Assembly (NCBI GenBank): GCA_016771945.1
Contig: QZLF01000003.1
Span: 310,001-374,000, forward strand
DNA: 64,000 nt
Origin: Candidatus Leucobacter sulfamidivorax
GTDB lineage: Bacteria > Actinomycetota > Actinomycetes > Actinomycetales > Microbacteriaceae
Reading direction: 5' to 3'
Shown: positions 27,314 through 35,228 of the stretch, piece by piece
Layout: every line of letters starts with the position of its first letter
Position numbering within the stretch: position 1 is the first letter of the stretch
The notes under the pieces: model-generated
Seen by the model: only the letters and a program-made list of their open reading frames with translations
The model's database searches: none
What the model was told of the DNA's origin: nothing
Made by a program: the position numbers and the translations under genes

Positions 27314-27781
27314 TTATCTTACGTCAGTGAGCACGGCGATACCTGCGCCCCTGCTGCGCTTCGCGACCCGGCCGAGAACGAGCGCGAGCACCGCGCCGAG
27401 CACCAGGCCCGCCGCACCTCCGATCACCGCCACGAAGCCGACCACCTGTCCCATCGTGTACTCGGCGTCCTCCGAGATCGGGAAGAGCAGCGCGACGACT
27501 GCGGCGATCACGGCGCCGACGATCGCGCCGACGATCAGGATCGGCCCGTAGCGCACCGAGCGCTCGAGCCCCACCTCCAGGGTGGTCGCGATCTCGACGG
27601 GCTCACGGACCTCCGCCTCCGGCGCCGGCACCGGCGTCGGTGCCGGCGCATCGGCGCCCGCCTCGGCGTCGGACGACTGCTCGGCAGGCTCGGAGCGCTC
27701 GCCGGCGTCGACGTTCTCGGCGGCGTCGACGATCTCGTCCGGCCCGGCGGGCGCATCGGGCGTCGGCTGCTCTTCGGTCAT
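27314..27781 (-). CDS. Membrane protein of unknown function
   Basis: The 155-residue protein has an acidic, Pro/Ala-rich N-terminal half (about 75 residues, likely cytoplasmic and disordered), then two hydrophobic helices (YGPILIVGAIVGAVIAAVVALLF and VVGFVAVIGGAAGLVLGAVLALVLG). The C-terminal end is basic (RVAKRSRG). Similar proteins sit next to a sterol-carrier protein in related genera and are sometimes called Trk-like without strong grounds. The ATG at 27781 (MTEEQPTP) is chosen; an ATG nine bases earlier is also possible. It lies between tatA and the SCP2-like gene, on the same strand as both. Confidence 0.7.
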   Translation of the reverse strand: MTEEQPTPDAPAGPDEIVDAAENVDAGERSEPAEQSSDAEAGADAPAPTPVPAPEAEVREPVEIATTLEVGLERSVRYGPILIVGAIVGAVIAAVVALLFPISEDAEYTMGQVVGFVAVIGGAAGLVLGAVLALVLGRVAKRSRGAGIAVLTDVR

Positions 27782-27817
27782 GCCCCCCATTCTCTCAGGC
27801 CCGGCTGGGGGCGGTGC

Positions 27818-28186
27818 TCAGGCAGCCGGCAGGCGCAGCAGCGGCAGCAGACCGGCGAGATCCGCGCGCGAGCCCGAGGCGGCCACTCGTCCCGAGGCGA
27901 GCGCATCGCCCCAGCCGAGGCCGCCGGTGGCGAGGGCGATCCACGTCTGCGGGTCGGTCTCGATCACGTTCGGCGGCGTGCCGCGGGTATGCCGCGGCCC
28001 CGCGACGCACTGGGTGGCGCCGAACGGCGGCACCCGCATCTCGACGGTCGCACCGGGAGCAACCGCGGCGAGCTCCTCGAGCAGGTACCGCACGGCCGTC
28101 GCGACGGTGGATCGCGCCTCGTCGCCGGCGAGCGCCGACCGCACCGCGGCCACGCCCTCGGCCGTGCCGATCCGCCGCTTCGCCAT
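27818..28186 (-). CDS. Sterol carrier family protein (SCP2-like)
   Basis: The 122-residue cytoplasmic protein has the short actinobacterial sterol-carrier pattern: VATAVRYLLEELAAVAPGATVEMRVPPFGATQC near the middle and TPPNVIETDPQTWIALATGGLGWGDALASGRVAASG near the end. That second segment resembles the SCP2 lipid-binding fold. The ligand is unknown; actinobacteria without sterols still have these genes. In Microbacteriaceae it often neighbours purF, as here. The ATG at 28186 is the only good start. Confidence 0.8.
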   Translation of the reverse strand: MAKRRIGTAEGVAAVRSALAGDEARSTVATAVRYLLEELAAVAPGATVEMRVPPFGATQCVAGPRHTRGTPPNVIETDPQTWIALATGGLGWGDALASGRVAASGSRADLAGLLPLLRLPAA

Positions 28187-28348
28187 GGCATCACCCTACC
28201 CGGAACGGACGGCGTCGCGAGCAAAGTGTCGACCGCTTCGGACCCGGGCGAGACGAGAGTCGGGTAGCATGCCGAGAACATGGACGGACGTTCATCTGGA
28301 CCCGACTCGACGGCGAGCGGGACGAGGCGGTCGATGAGGAGCAGCGCG

Positions 28349-28807
28349 ATGGATCTCGACGAGATCGACCTGGCCATCCTGGAGACGCTCTCCCGGGACG
28401 CCCGCATCCCGATCAAGCAGCTGGCCGAGACCGTGCACATCTCCCGCGCCAGCGCTCACGCTCGCTTCAAGCGGCTGATCGACGACGGGGTGATCACCGG
28501 CTTCACCGTGCAGGTCGACCCGGTGCGCGCCGGGCAGCACGCCTCCGCCTACGTCACCGTGCTCACCGACCAGACGCAGTGGCAGGAGGTTCGAGAGCAG
28601 CTCACCGCGATCGAGGAGGTGCACCATATCGCGCAGCTCGGCGGAGAGTTCGACATCCTGCTGCTCGTGCGGGCGCGCGACAACCGCCACCTGCGCCAGG
28701 TGCTGCTCGAGAAGATCCAGACCATTCCCGCCGTGCGCAGCACGCGGACGCACATCGTCTTCGAGGACGCGCAGACGAACGGCAGCGCGCCCGCTCCCGG
28801 GCCCTGA
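28349..28807 (+). CDS. Lrp/AsnC-family transcriptional regulator
   Basis: The 152-residue protein starts with an AsnC-type helix-turn-helix (DLAILETLSRDARIPIKQLAETVHISRASAHARFKRLIDDGVI). The ligand-binding RAM domain follows (QHASAYVTVLTDQTQWQEVREQLTAIEEVHHIAQLGGEFDILLLVRARD). Such proteins sense amino acids and control their uptake and breakdown. The ATG at 28349 has GAGGAG eight bases upstream; earlier in-frame starts lack this. It converges with the TrpXYZ-type ABC operon and aminotransferase, so a regulatory link is plausible but inferred from position only. Confidence 0.9.
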   Translation: MDLDEIDLAILETLSRDARIPIKQLAETVHISRASAHARFKRLIDDGVITGFTVQVDPVRAGQHASAYVTVLTDQTQWQEVREQLTAIEEVHHIAQLGGEFDILLLVRARDNRHLRQVLLEKIQTIPAVRSTRTHIVFEDAQTNGSAPAPGP

Positions 28808-28849
28808 GGGGCACCGGCGCGGGCGCACTGGCGGAACTCGCGGACTCGC

Positions 28850-29641
28850 TCAGGTCAGCAGCGCCCGGTCGTCGAAGGACGCGCCCTTGATCTTCGAGAA
28901 CTCCTCGAGCAGCCGGGGAACGGTGAGCTCGCGCTTCTGCTCGGCCGAGGCCTGGAAGACGATCCGCCCCTCGTGCATCATGATGAGGCGATTGCCGAGG
29001 CGCAGCGCCTGCTCCATGTTGTGCGTCACCATCAGGGTCGTGAGTCCCCCCTGCTGCACGATGCGCTCGGTCAGGTCGGTGACGAGGGCCGCGCGCTGCG
29101 GGTCGAGCGCCGCCGTGTGCTCGTCGAGCAGCAGGATGCGGGGGTGGGTGAACCCCGACATCAGCAGCGACAGCGCCTGCCGCTGGCCGCCGGAGAGCAG
29201 GCCCACCTTCGCGGGCAGCCGCTTCTCCAGGCCGAGCTCGAGCGACTCGAGCTCGGTGCGGAAGCGCTCGCGCTGCTTCGCGCCCAGCGCGAGCCCCAGG
29301 CCGCGACGCTGGCCGCGGCGCAGGGCGAGCGCGAGGTTCTGCTCGATCGTGAGGTTCGGCGCGGTGCCGGCCATCGGATCCTGGAAGACCCGGCCGATGT
29401 ACTTCGCGCGCTGGAACTCCTTCAGGCGGTTGACCTTCCTGCCGTCGATCTCGATGACGCCCGAGTCGACGAAGTACCGGCCCGCGATCGCGTTCAGCAG
29501 CGTCGACTTGCCCGCACCGTTCGACCCGATCACCGTGACGAAGTCGCCCTCGGCGAGATCCAGGTCGAGTTCGACGAGGGCGCGCCGCTCGTTGACGGTG
29601 CCCGCGAAGAAGGTCTTCGAGATCTTGTCGATCTTCAGCAT
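28850..29641 (-). CDS. ABC transporter ATPase (TrpZ-like)
   Basis: The 263-residue ATPase has Walker A GSNGAGKST, Q-loop region VFQDPMAGTAPNLT, signature LLSGGQRQALSLLM, Walker B ILLLDEHTAALDP and a switch His in MVTHNMEQAL. The DEH in place of DEP after Walker B is common in this group. It is the energy unit of a COG2984/COG4120/COG1101-type importer. Its start lies four bases downstream of the permease stop. The set matches streptococcal TrpXYZ, implicated in tryptophan uptake. Confidence 0.9.
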   Translation of the reverse strand: MLKIDKISKTFFAGTVNERRALVELDLDLAEGDFVTVIGSNGAGKSTLLNAIAGRYFVDSGVIEIDGRKVNRLKEFQRAKYIGRVFQDPMAGTAPNLTIEQNLALALRRGQRRGLGLALGAKQRERFRTELESLELGLEKRLPAKVGLLSGGQRQALSLLMSGFTHPRILLLDEHTAALDPQRAALVTDLTERIVQQGGLTTLMVTHNMEQALRLGNRLIMMHEGRIVFQASAEQKRELTVPRLLEEFSKIKGASFDDRALLT

Positions 29642-29644
29642 GAT

Positions 29645-30652
29645 CTACTCCCGTCCCGTCTGAGCGCTCGTGTTCGGCCGGCCCGTGCCCGCGGCATCGG
29701 CCGCGTCGACGACGCCGACGCCCGCCGTGAGCGCCACCGCCGGATCGCCGCTCTCGGGCTCTCTCGGTCTGGCTCGGTTGCCGCGGCCCTTGAGCGACGG
29801 GATCTTCTTGAGGAAGCCCCAGCGCGGCAGCAGCAGCGCGGCGACCACGAGCACGGCGGTGACGAGCTTCATGTCGTTCGGGTCGAGGCCCACCCACATG
29901 GCGAAGAAGATAATGAGCCGGTAGAGCACCGCACCGAGGATCACCGCGATGGTGGCGATCCAGATGAAGCGCTGACCGAAGATCGCCTGGCCGAGGATCA
30001 CGGAGGCGAGGCCGACGAGGATCAGGCCGATGCCCATCGAGATGTCGGCGTAGCCCTGGTACTGGGCGATGATCGCGCCGCAGAGACCGACGAAGCCGTT
30101 CGAGATCGCGAGGGTGAGGATCGTGGTGAAGTCGGTCGAGACGCCGAAGGAGCGGATCATCGGACCGTTGTCGCCCGTGGCCTGGATCGAGAGGCCGAGG
30201 TTCGTGGAGAGGAACCAGTCGACGACGAGCTTCAGCAGGATCACGGCGACGAAGAGGATGCCGACGCCGATCCAGGTGCCGAGCAGCCCCGCATCGCGCA
30301 GCGGGCTGAAGAGCGTCTCTGCTCTCAGCAGTGGATAGTTCGATTTGCCCATGATGCGCAGGTTGATCGACCACAGCGCGATCATGGTGAGGATACCGGC
30401 GAGGAGGCCGTCGATCCGCCCCTTCGTGTGGAGCAGGCCGGTGACGATGCCGGCGATGACCCCCGCCCCGCCACCCGCGAGGGTGGCGAGGACGGGGTTC
30501 GCGCCGGAACCGATCAGCGCGGCGGCGGTGGCCGCCCCGGTCGTGAAGCTTCCGTCGACGGTGAGGTCGGGGAAGTTCAGCACGCGGAAGGTCAGGTAGA
30601 CCCCGAGGGCCATCACACCGTAGATGAGACCGAGCTCGAGTGCGCCAATCAT
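29645..30652 (-). CDS. ABC transporter permease (TrpY-like)
   Basis: The 335-residue protein has eight or nine membrane helices and the branched-chain-permease type fold of COG4120: GLIYGVMALGVYLTFRVLNFPDLTVDGSFTTGAATAA near the start and LAISNGFVGLCGAIIAQYQGYADISMGIGLI later. It forms the membrane channel for the substrate delivered by the lipoprotein encoded upstream. Its C-terminal 40 residues are Arg/Pro/Thr-rich and cytoplasmic. The order substrate-binding, permease, ATPase is the family norm. Confidence 0.9.
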   Translation of the reverse strand: MIGALELGLIYGVMALGVYLTFRVLNFPDLTVDGSFTTGAATAAALIGSGANPVLATLAGGGAGVIAGIVTGLLHTKGRIDGLLAGILTMIALWSINLRIMGKSNYPLLRAETLFSPLRDAGLLGTWIGVGILFVAVILLKLVVDWFLSTNLGLSIQATGDNGPMIRSFGVSTDFTTILTLAISNGFVGLCGAIIAQYQGYADISMGIGLILVGLASVILGQAIFGQRFIWIATIAVILGAVLYRLIIFFAMWVGLDPNDMKLVTAVLVVAALLLPRWGFLKKIPSLKGRGNRARPREPESGDPAVALTAGVGVVDAADAAGTGRPNTSAQTGRE

Positions 30653-30686
30653 GTGCGTTCCTTTGCCTGAGGCGGATCGTCGAGGG

Positions 30687-31682
30687 TTACTCGACGACCT
30701 CGGCCTTGTCGAGGATCTCGGCGGGGATCGTGACGCCCATGCGCTCGGCGGCGGCCGGGTTCACGACGTAGGTGAACTCCTTCGACACCTCGACCGGCAT
30801 GGTCGCGGGATCGGCGCCGTCCTTCAGGATCTTGATCGCCATCTCGCCGGTCTGGTAGCCGAGCTCGAAGTAGTCGATGCCGAGCGTCGCCACGGCGCCG
30901 CCCTCGACGGTGCCGGACTCGGCGCCGATCACGGGGATCTGCTTGGTCTCGGCGACCTGGATGAGCGAGGAGATCCCGTTGACGACCATGTTGTCGGTCG
31001 GCACGTAGATCGCGTCGACGTCGCCGAGCGCCTCGGCCGCGGCCTGGATGTCATTGGCGGTGGTGACGGTCTTGGTCACGACCTCGAGGTCGAGGCCGGG
31101 CGCGGCCTCCTCGACGGCGTCGACCTGCACCTGCGAGTTGACCTCGCCCGAGGCGTAGACGATGCCGACCTTCTTCGCGTCGGGGACGAGCTCCTTCAGC
31201 AGCTTCAGCTGCTCGTCGATGGGCGCCATGTCGCTCGTACCGGTGACGTTGCCGCCCGGCTCCTCGTTCGAGTCGACGAGCTCGGCCGCGACCGCGTCGG
31301 TGACGGCGGTGAACAGCACGGGCTTGTCGGGGACCGCCTGCGCGGTCGCCTGCGCCGCGGGGGTCGCGACCGCGAGCACGAGGTCGACGCCGGACGAGGC
31401 GAAGCCCTGCGCGATCGTGAGCGCCGTCGACTGCTCGCCGTTGGCGTTCTGCACGTCGAAGTCCACGTCGATGCCGGCGTCTTCGAACGCGGCCTGGAAG
31501 CCCTCGGTCGCGGCGTCGAGCGCGGGGTGCGGCGCGAGCTGGTTGATGCCGATCTTGTACGAGGTCGCACCGCCGTCGGTGTCGCCGCCGGTGTCTCCGG
31601 TGCCGCCGCCGTTGCTGCAGCCCGCGAGCGCGAGCGCGCCCGCCGCGGCGAGCGCCAGGCCTGCCAGAAGTTTGTGTTTCAT
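30687..31682 (-). CDS. ABC transporter substrate-binding lipoprotein (TrpX-like)
   Basis: The 331-residue protein has a lipoprotein signal (KHKLLAGLALAAAGALALAGC), with the lipidated Cys near residue 22, then a Gly/Thr/Asp-rich linker. The rest is a type I periplasmic-binding fold: YKIGINQLAPHPALDAATEGFQAAFEDAG, LVLAVATPAAQATA, VTGTSDMAPIDEQLKLLKELVPDAKKVGIVYASGE, DAIYVPTDNMV, ATLGIDYFELGYQTGEMA. This is COG2984. Streptococcal TrpX homologues are implicated in tryptophan uptake. The ATG at 31682 has AAGGA eight bases upstream. It follows the aminotransferase gene. Confidence 0.9.
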   Translation of the reverse strand: MKHKLLAGLALAAAGALALAGCSNGGGTGDTGGDTDGGATSYKIGINQLAPHPALDAATEGFQAAFEDAGIDVDFDVQNANGEQSTALTIAQGFASSGVDLVLAVATPAAQATAQAVPDKPVLFTAVTDAVAAELVDSNEEPGGNVTGTSDMAPIDEQLKLLKELVPDAKKVGIVYASGEVNSQVQVDAVEEAAPGLDLEVVTKTVTTANDIQAAAEALGDVDAIYVPTDNMVVNGISSLIQVAETKQIPVIGAESGTVEGGAVATLGIDYFELGYQTGEMAIKILKDGADPATMPVEVSKEFTYVVNPAAAERMGVTIPAEILDKAEVVE

Positions 31683-31738
31683 GTTGATGATCCTTCCTTG
31701 AATGAAATCGGTGTTCGTTGTCGAGTGGCTCGCGAGGC

Positions 31739-32791
31739 TCAGGCCGGGTCGATGGTCCGGATCGCCGCGAGGAAGCTGTCGTTCATCGCGGGGGATCCGA
31801 CCGTCACCCTGATGCCGTCGGTCGCATACGCTCGGGCGACGATCGCCTGCGCGCGAAGCGCGGCGTCGACGTCGGGCGTACGCTCCGCAGTGCGGAGCCA
31901 GACGAAGTTGCCCAACGAGTCTTGCACGTTCCAACCCGCGGCGCGCAACTCGCCGAGCAGCCGGGCGCGCTCGGCGACGAGGATCCGCACCCGCTCGTTC
32001 AGCTCCTCCTCGGCGGCGAGCGAGGCGATGGCCGCGTGCTGCGCGAGGGCGGTGACGCCGAAGGGGAGGGCGACGCGGCGCAGGTTCTCGGCCACCCGCT
32101 CGCGCGCGATGGCGTAGCCGACGCGCAGGCCGGCGAGGCCGTAGGCCTTCGAGAAGGTGTGGAGCACCGCGACGTTCTCATAGCGGCGGAAGAAGTCGAG
32201 CCCGTCCGCGGATTCGGGGTCGTCGTTGAAGTGGACGTAGGCCTCGTCGACGACGACGAGCACGTCCTCGGGCACGGCGCGCATGAACTCGTCGAGCTCG
32301 GCGGTGGTGACGCCGGCGCCGGTCGGATTGTTCGGGTTGCAGACGAGGATCAGCCGGGTGCGCTCGGTGACCGCTGCGGCCATGGCGGGCAGGTCGTGCC
32401 GGTCGTCGGCGGTGAGGGGCACCGCGACGGGCACGGCGCCCGCGATCTGCACCAGGATCGGATAGGCCTCGAAGGACCGCCACGCGAAGACGACCTCGTC
32501 GCCGTCCCCGGCGGAGGCCGAGATGAGCTGCCCCGCGACCTCGACCGAGCCGGCGCCGACCGCGATCTCCTCGATCCGGACCCCCTGGCGCTCGGCGATG
32601 ACCGACCGCAGCGCCTGTGCGCTCATGTCGGGGTAGAGCTGCATCGTCTCGACCTGATCCCGCACGACCCTCGCGACCGATTCGAGCGGCGGATAGGGGT
32701 TCTCGTTCGACGACAGTTTGACCGCCCCGGCGATCGACTTGCCCTGCACGTAAGCGGGCAACCGCTCGATGCTCTCGCGCTGCTTGACCAT
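31739..32791 (-). CDS. pat: Aromatic amino acid / histidinol-phosphate-type aminotransferase
   Basis: This 350-residue PLP enzyme is of the HisC/Pat branch. Motifs are LSSNENPYPPLESV, YPDMSAQALRSVIAERQGV, the VCNPNNPTGAGVT segment, VVDEAYVHF and the PLP lysine in HTFSKAYGLAGLRVGYAI. Actinobacterial members next to non-his genes are usually phenylalanine or aromatic transaminases. It is the first gene before the TrpXYZ-like importer on the same strand, so it may act on the imported amino acid. HisC proper cannot be excluded. The divergent 230-base region to purD has a hairpin upstream of this gene. Confidence 0.82.
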   Translation of the reverse strand: MVKQRESIERLPAYVQGKSIAGAVKLSSNENPYPPLESVARVVRDQVETMQLYPDMSAQALRSVIAERQGVRIEEIAVGAGSVEVAGQLISASAGDGDEVVFAWRSFEAYPILVQIAGAVPVAVPLTADDRHDLPAMAAAVTERTRLILVCNPNNPTGAGVTTAELDEFMRAVPEDVLVVVDEAYVHFNDDPESADGLDFFRRYENVAVLHTFSKAYGLAGLRVGYAIARERVAENLRRVALPFGVTALAQHAAIASLAAEEELNERVRILVAERARLLGELRAAGWNVQDSLGNFVWLRTAERTPDVDAALRAQAIVARAYATDGIRVTVGSPAMNDSFLAAIRTIDPA

Positions 32792-32871
32792 TCTTCCTCG
32801 AATCGCTCCTCGCCGGAGTCGCCACGACCGTATGACGACGTATCGGAAGCATAGGAGATGCGAGGCTCGTT

Positions 32872-32900
32872 CGTCTCCTCAGTCGGAGATTTACGAGACG
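32872..32900 (-). promoter_or_regulatory. Possible leader hairpin or operator upstream of pat
   Basis: CGTCTC (32872-32877) and GAGACG (32895-32900) can pair, and inside it TCTCC (32874-32878) can pair with GGAGA (32885-32889). The two stems share bases and exclude each other. The flanking DNA to about 32955 is A+T-rich. It may be an attenuator-like leader or an operator; it is also within the divergent region of purD. Confidence 0.3.
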
Positions 32901-33008
32901 AAACATGTAATTATCCGCCTATTCAGGAGCAAAGTGTTGAATCAAATCGCCATGACACCCTGGTCCGCCCCGATTCCCCCGGCATCCCGGCGGCCCGGGG
33001 TCGCCCAG

Positions 33009-33014
33009 TAGGCT
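33009..33014 (+). promoter_or_regulatory. -10 element of leaderless purD
   Basis: TAGGCT lies six bases before the GTG start, with no Shine-Dalgarno in between. The same block (TAGGCT, GAACC, GTG) recurs before purL. Confidence 0.5.
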
Positions 33015-33020
33015 GGAACC

Positions 33021-34289
33021 GTGAAGATCCTCGTGCTGGGGCCGGGCGCCCGCGAACACGCCATCGTCAAAGCGCTGCTCTCGGAGGAGGCCGGCCACGA
33101 GATCGTCTGCGCTCCCGGCAACGCCGGAATCGCGGCCGAGGGCGTCGAGACGCCGAGACTCGACGCGAACGACCCCACGGCCGTCGCGAACTTCGTGCAG
33201 GAACGCGGCTTCGACCTCGTGGTCATCGGCCCGGAGGCTCCGCTGGTCGCGGGCGTCGCGGATCCGCTGCGCGAGCGCGGCATCCCGGTGTTCGGGCCGG
33301 GCAGGGCGGCGGCCCAGCTCGAGGGCTCCAAGGCCTTCGCGAAGCGGATCATGGCCGAGGCCGGCGTGCCCACCGGCCGGGCGGTGCGCGTCTCGAACGC
33401 CGAGGAGGCCGGCCCGGTGCTCGACGAGTTCGGCGCCCCCTACGTGGTGAAGGCCGACGGTCTGGCGGCGGGCAAGGGCGTGCTCGTCACGAGCGATCGC
33501 GATGCGGCGCTCGATCACGTCGCCACCTGGGCGCCGCAGGGCGAGGTGCTGATCGAGGAGTTCCTCGACGGCCAGGAGGTCTCGCTCTTCTTCTTCGCCG
33601 ACGGCCACGACGTGCGCCCGCTCAGCCCGGCGCAGGACTACAAGCGCATCTTCGACGGCGACGAGGGGCCGAACACGGGCGGCATGGGGGCGTACTCGCC
33701 GCTGCCGTGGCTGCCCGGTGGGGTCGAGGCGTTCGTCTCGGAGGTCACCGACACGGTCGCCCTGCCCACCGTGCGGCAGCTGGCCGCCGAGGGCACTCCC
33801 TTCATCGGCCTGCTCTACTGCGGCCTCATCGTGACGGAGAGGGGCGTGCGCGTCATCGAGTTCAACGCGCGCTTCGGCGATCCCGAGACGCAGGTCGTGC
33901 TGCCTCGACTGGCCTCCCCGCTGAGCACCTACCTGCTGGCGGCGGCCTCCGGCACGCTCGCCGCGCATCCGGCGCCCGAGTTCTCGGACGACGCCGCGGT
34001 CGTGGTCGTCGTCGCGAGCGAGGGCTACCCCGGCGAGGTCGCGACGGGGCGCGAGCTCACCGGACTCGACGCCGCGGCCGCGGTCCCCGGCGTGCACCTG
34101 GTGCACGCGGCGACGGCGCGCGACGCGCAGGGCGAGTGGATCGCGACCGGCGGACGGGTGCTCGGCGCGGTCGCGCTCGGCGCCGATTTCGGCGAGGCGC
34201 GATCCCGCGCCTACCGGGCCGTCGGGCTGATCGGCCTCGAGGGCGGCCAGCACCGCAGCGACATCGCGGCGCGAGTGGCCGAGGCATGA
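33021..34289 (+). CDS. purD: Phosphoribosylamine-glycine ligase (GAR synthetase)
   Basis: PurD ligates glycine to phosphoribosylamine with ATP, the second purine step. The 422-residue protein shows the N-terminal [55 protein letters not shown], the ATP-grasp core [41 protein letters not shown] and [12 protein letters not shown]. The GTG at 33021 is probably leaderless. Its stop overlaps purC by ATGA, so the two are translated together. Confidence 0.97.
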   Translation: MKILVLGPGAREHAIVKALLSEEAGHEIVCAPGNAGIAAEGVETPRLDANDPTAVANFVQERGFDLVVIGPEAPLVAGVADPLRERGIPVFGPGRAAAQLEGSKAFAKRIMAEAGVPTGRAVRVSNAEEAGPVLDEFGAPYVVKADGLAAGKGVLVTSDRDAALDHVATWAPQGEVLIEEFLDGQEVSLFFFADGHDVRPLSPAQDYKRIFDGDEGPNTGGMGAYSPLPWLPGGVEAFVSEVTDTVALPTVRQLAAEGTPFIGLLYCGLIVTERGVRVIEFNARFGDPETQVVLPRLASPLSTYLLAAASGTLAAHPAPEFSDDAAVVVVVASEGYPGEVATGRELTGLDAAAAVPGVHLVHAATARDAQGEWIATGGRVLGAVALGADFGEARSRAYRAVGLIGLEGGQHRSDIAARVAEA

Positions 34290-35179
34290 GCGCCCCGCAG
34301 CTCGCCGGCTGGCGGCACGTCTACTCGGGCAAGGTGCGCGACCTCTACGTCCCCGCGGACGAGGCGGCGCACGACGCCGAGCCGACCGGTGAGAAGTATC
34401 TCCTGGTCGTCGCGAGCGATCGCATCAGCGCCTTCGACCACGTGCTCGAGCCGCCCATCGCGGGCAAGGGCGCGCTGCTGACCGCGCTGTCGCGCTGGTG
34501 GTTCGAGCAGCTCGACGTGCCGAACCATCTCGTGGACGATCCGTCGGCGCCCCCGGTGCCCGAGTCGGTGGCGGATCGATCCATGCTCACCCGGCGTCTC
34601 GAGATGCATCCGATCGAGTGCGTGGTGCGCGGGGCGCTCACGGGCTCGGGCTTCGCCGAGTACCGCGAGACCGGGGCGGTGTGCGGCATCGAGCTGCCCG
34701 CCGGGCTCTCCGACGGCGATCTGCTGGACGAGCCCATCTACACGCCGGCCTACAAGGCCCCGCTCGGCGAGCACGACGAGAACATCTCCTTCGAGCGCAG
34801 CGCCGAGCTGGTCGGTGCGGAGACCGCCGCGGCCCTGCGCGACACCTCGCTCGCGATCTTCATCCGGGCCCGCGAACTCGCCGCCGAGCGGGGGGTGATC
34901 CTCGCCGACACGAAGTTCGAGTTCGGGCGCGACCCGGTCGCGGGCTCGCTCGTGCTCGCCGACGAGGTGCTGACGAGCGACTCGTCCCGCTACTGGGACG
35001 CATCGGTGTACGCCGCAGGAGGCCCGGACCGCCTCGCGAGCTTCGACAAGCAGATCGTGCGCGACTGGCTGTCGGCGAACTGGGACAAGCAGGGCACCCC
35101 GCCCGCGCTGCCGCCGCAGATCGTGGAGCGCACCCTCGCCCGCTACGCCGAGCTGTACGCACGGATCACCGGCTCATGA
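34286..35179 (+). CDS. purC: SAICAR synthetase
   Basis: PurC joins aspartate to CAIR with ATP. The 297-residue protein has HVYSGKVRDLY near the start, VVASDRISAFDHVL, IECVVRGALTGSGFAEY, ISFERSAELVG, ILADTKFEFG and the C-terminal SSRYWDASVY ... FDKQIVRDWL. It is the longer SAICAR synthetase type found in actinobacteria. Its ATG overlaps the purD stop. In many relatives purS-purQ-purL follow directly; here two unknown membrane-protein genes lie between. Confidence 0.97.
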   Translation: MSAPQLAGWRHVYSGKVRDLYVPADEAAHDAEPTGEKYLLVVASDRISAFDHVLEPPIAGKGALLTALSRWWFEQLDVPNHLVDDPSAPPVPESVADRSMLTRRLEMHPIECVVRGALTGSGFAEYRETGAVCGIELPAGLSDGDLLDEPIYTPAYKAPLGEHDENISFERSAELVGAETAAALRDTSLAIFIRARELAAERGVILADTKFEFGRDPVAGSLVLADEVLTSDSSRYWDASVYAAGGPDRLASFDKQIVRDWLSANWDKQGTPPALPPQIVERTLARYAELYARITGS

Positions 35180-35228
35180 CGCGCCCATAGGATTGAACGA
35201 ACGCCGGCTGGATGAAGGGGCTCCAACA

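Noticed and set aside
28280..28348. Extended N-terminus for the Lrp regulator
   Set aside because: The longer start lacks a Shine-Dalgarno and adds residues absent from the family; GAGGAG points to the ATG at 28349.
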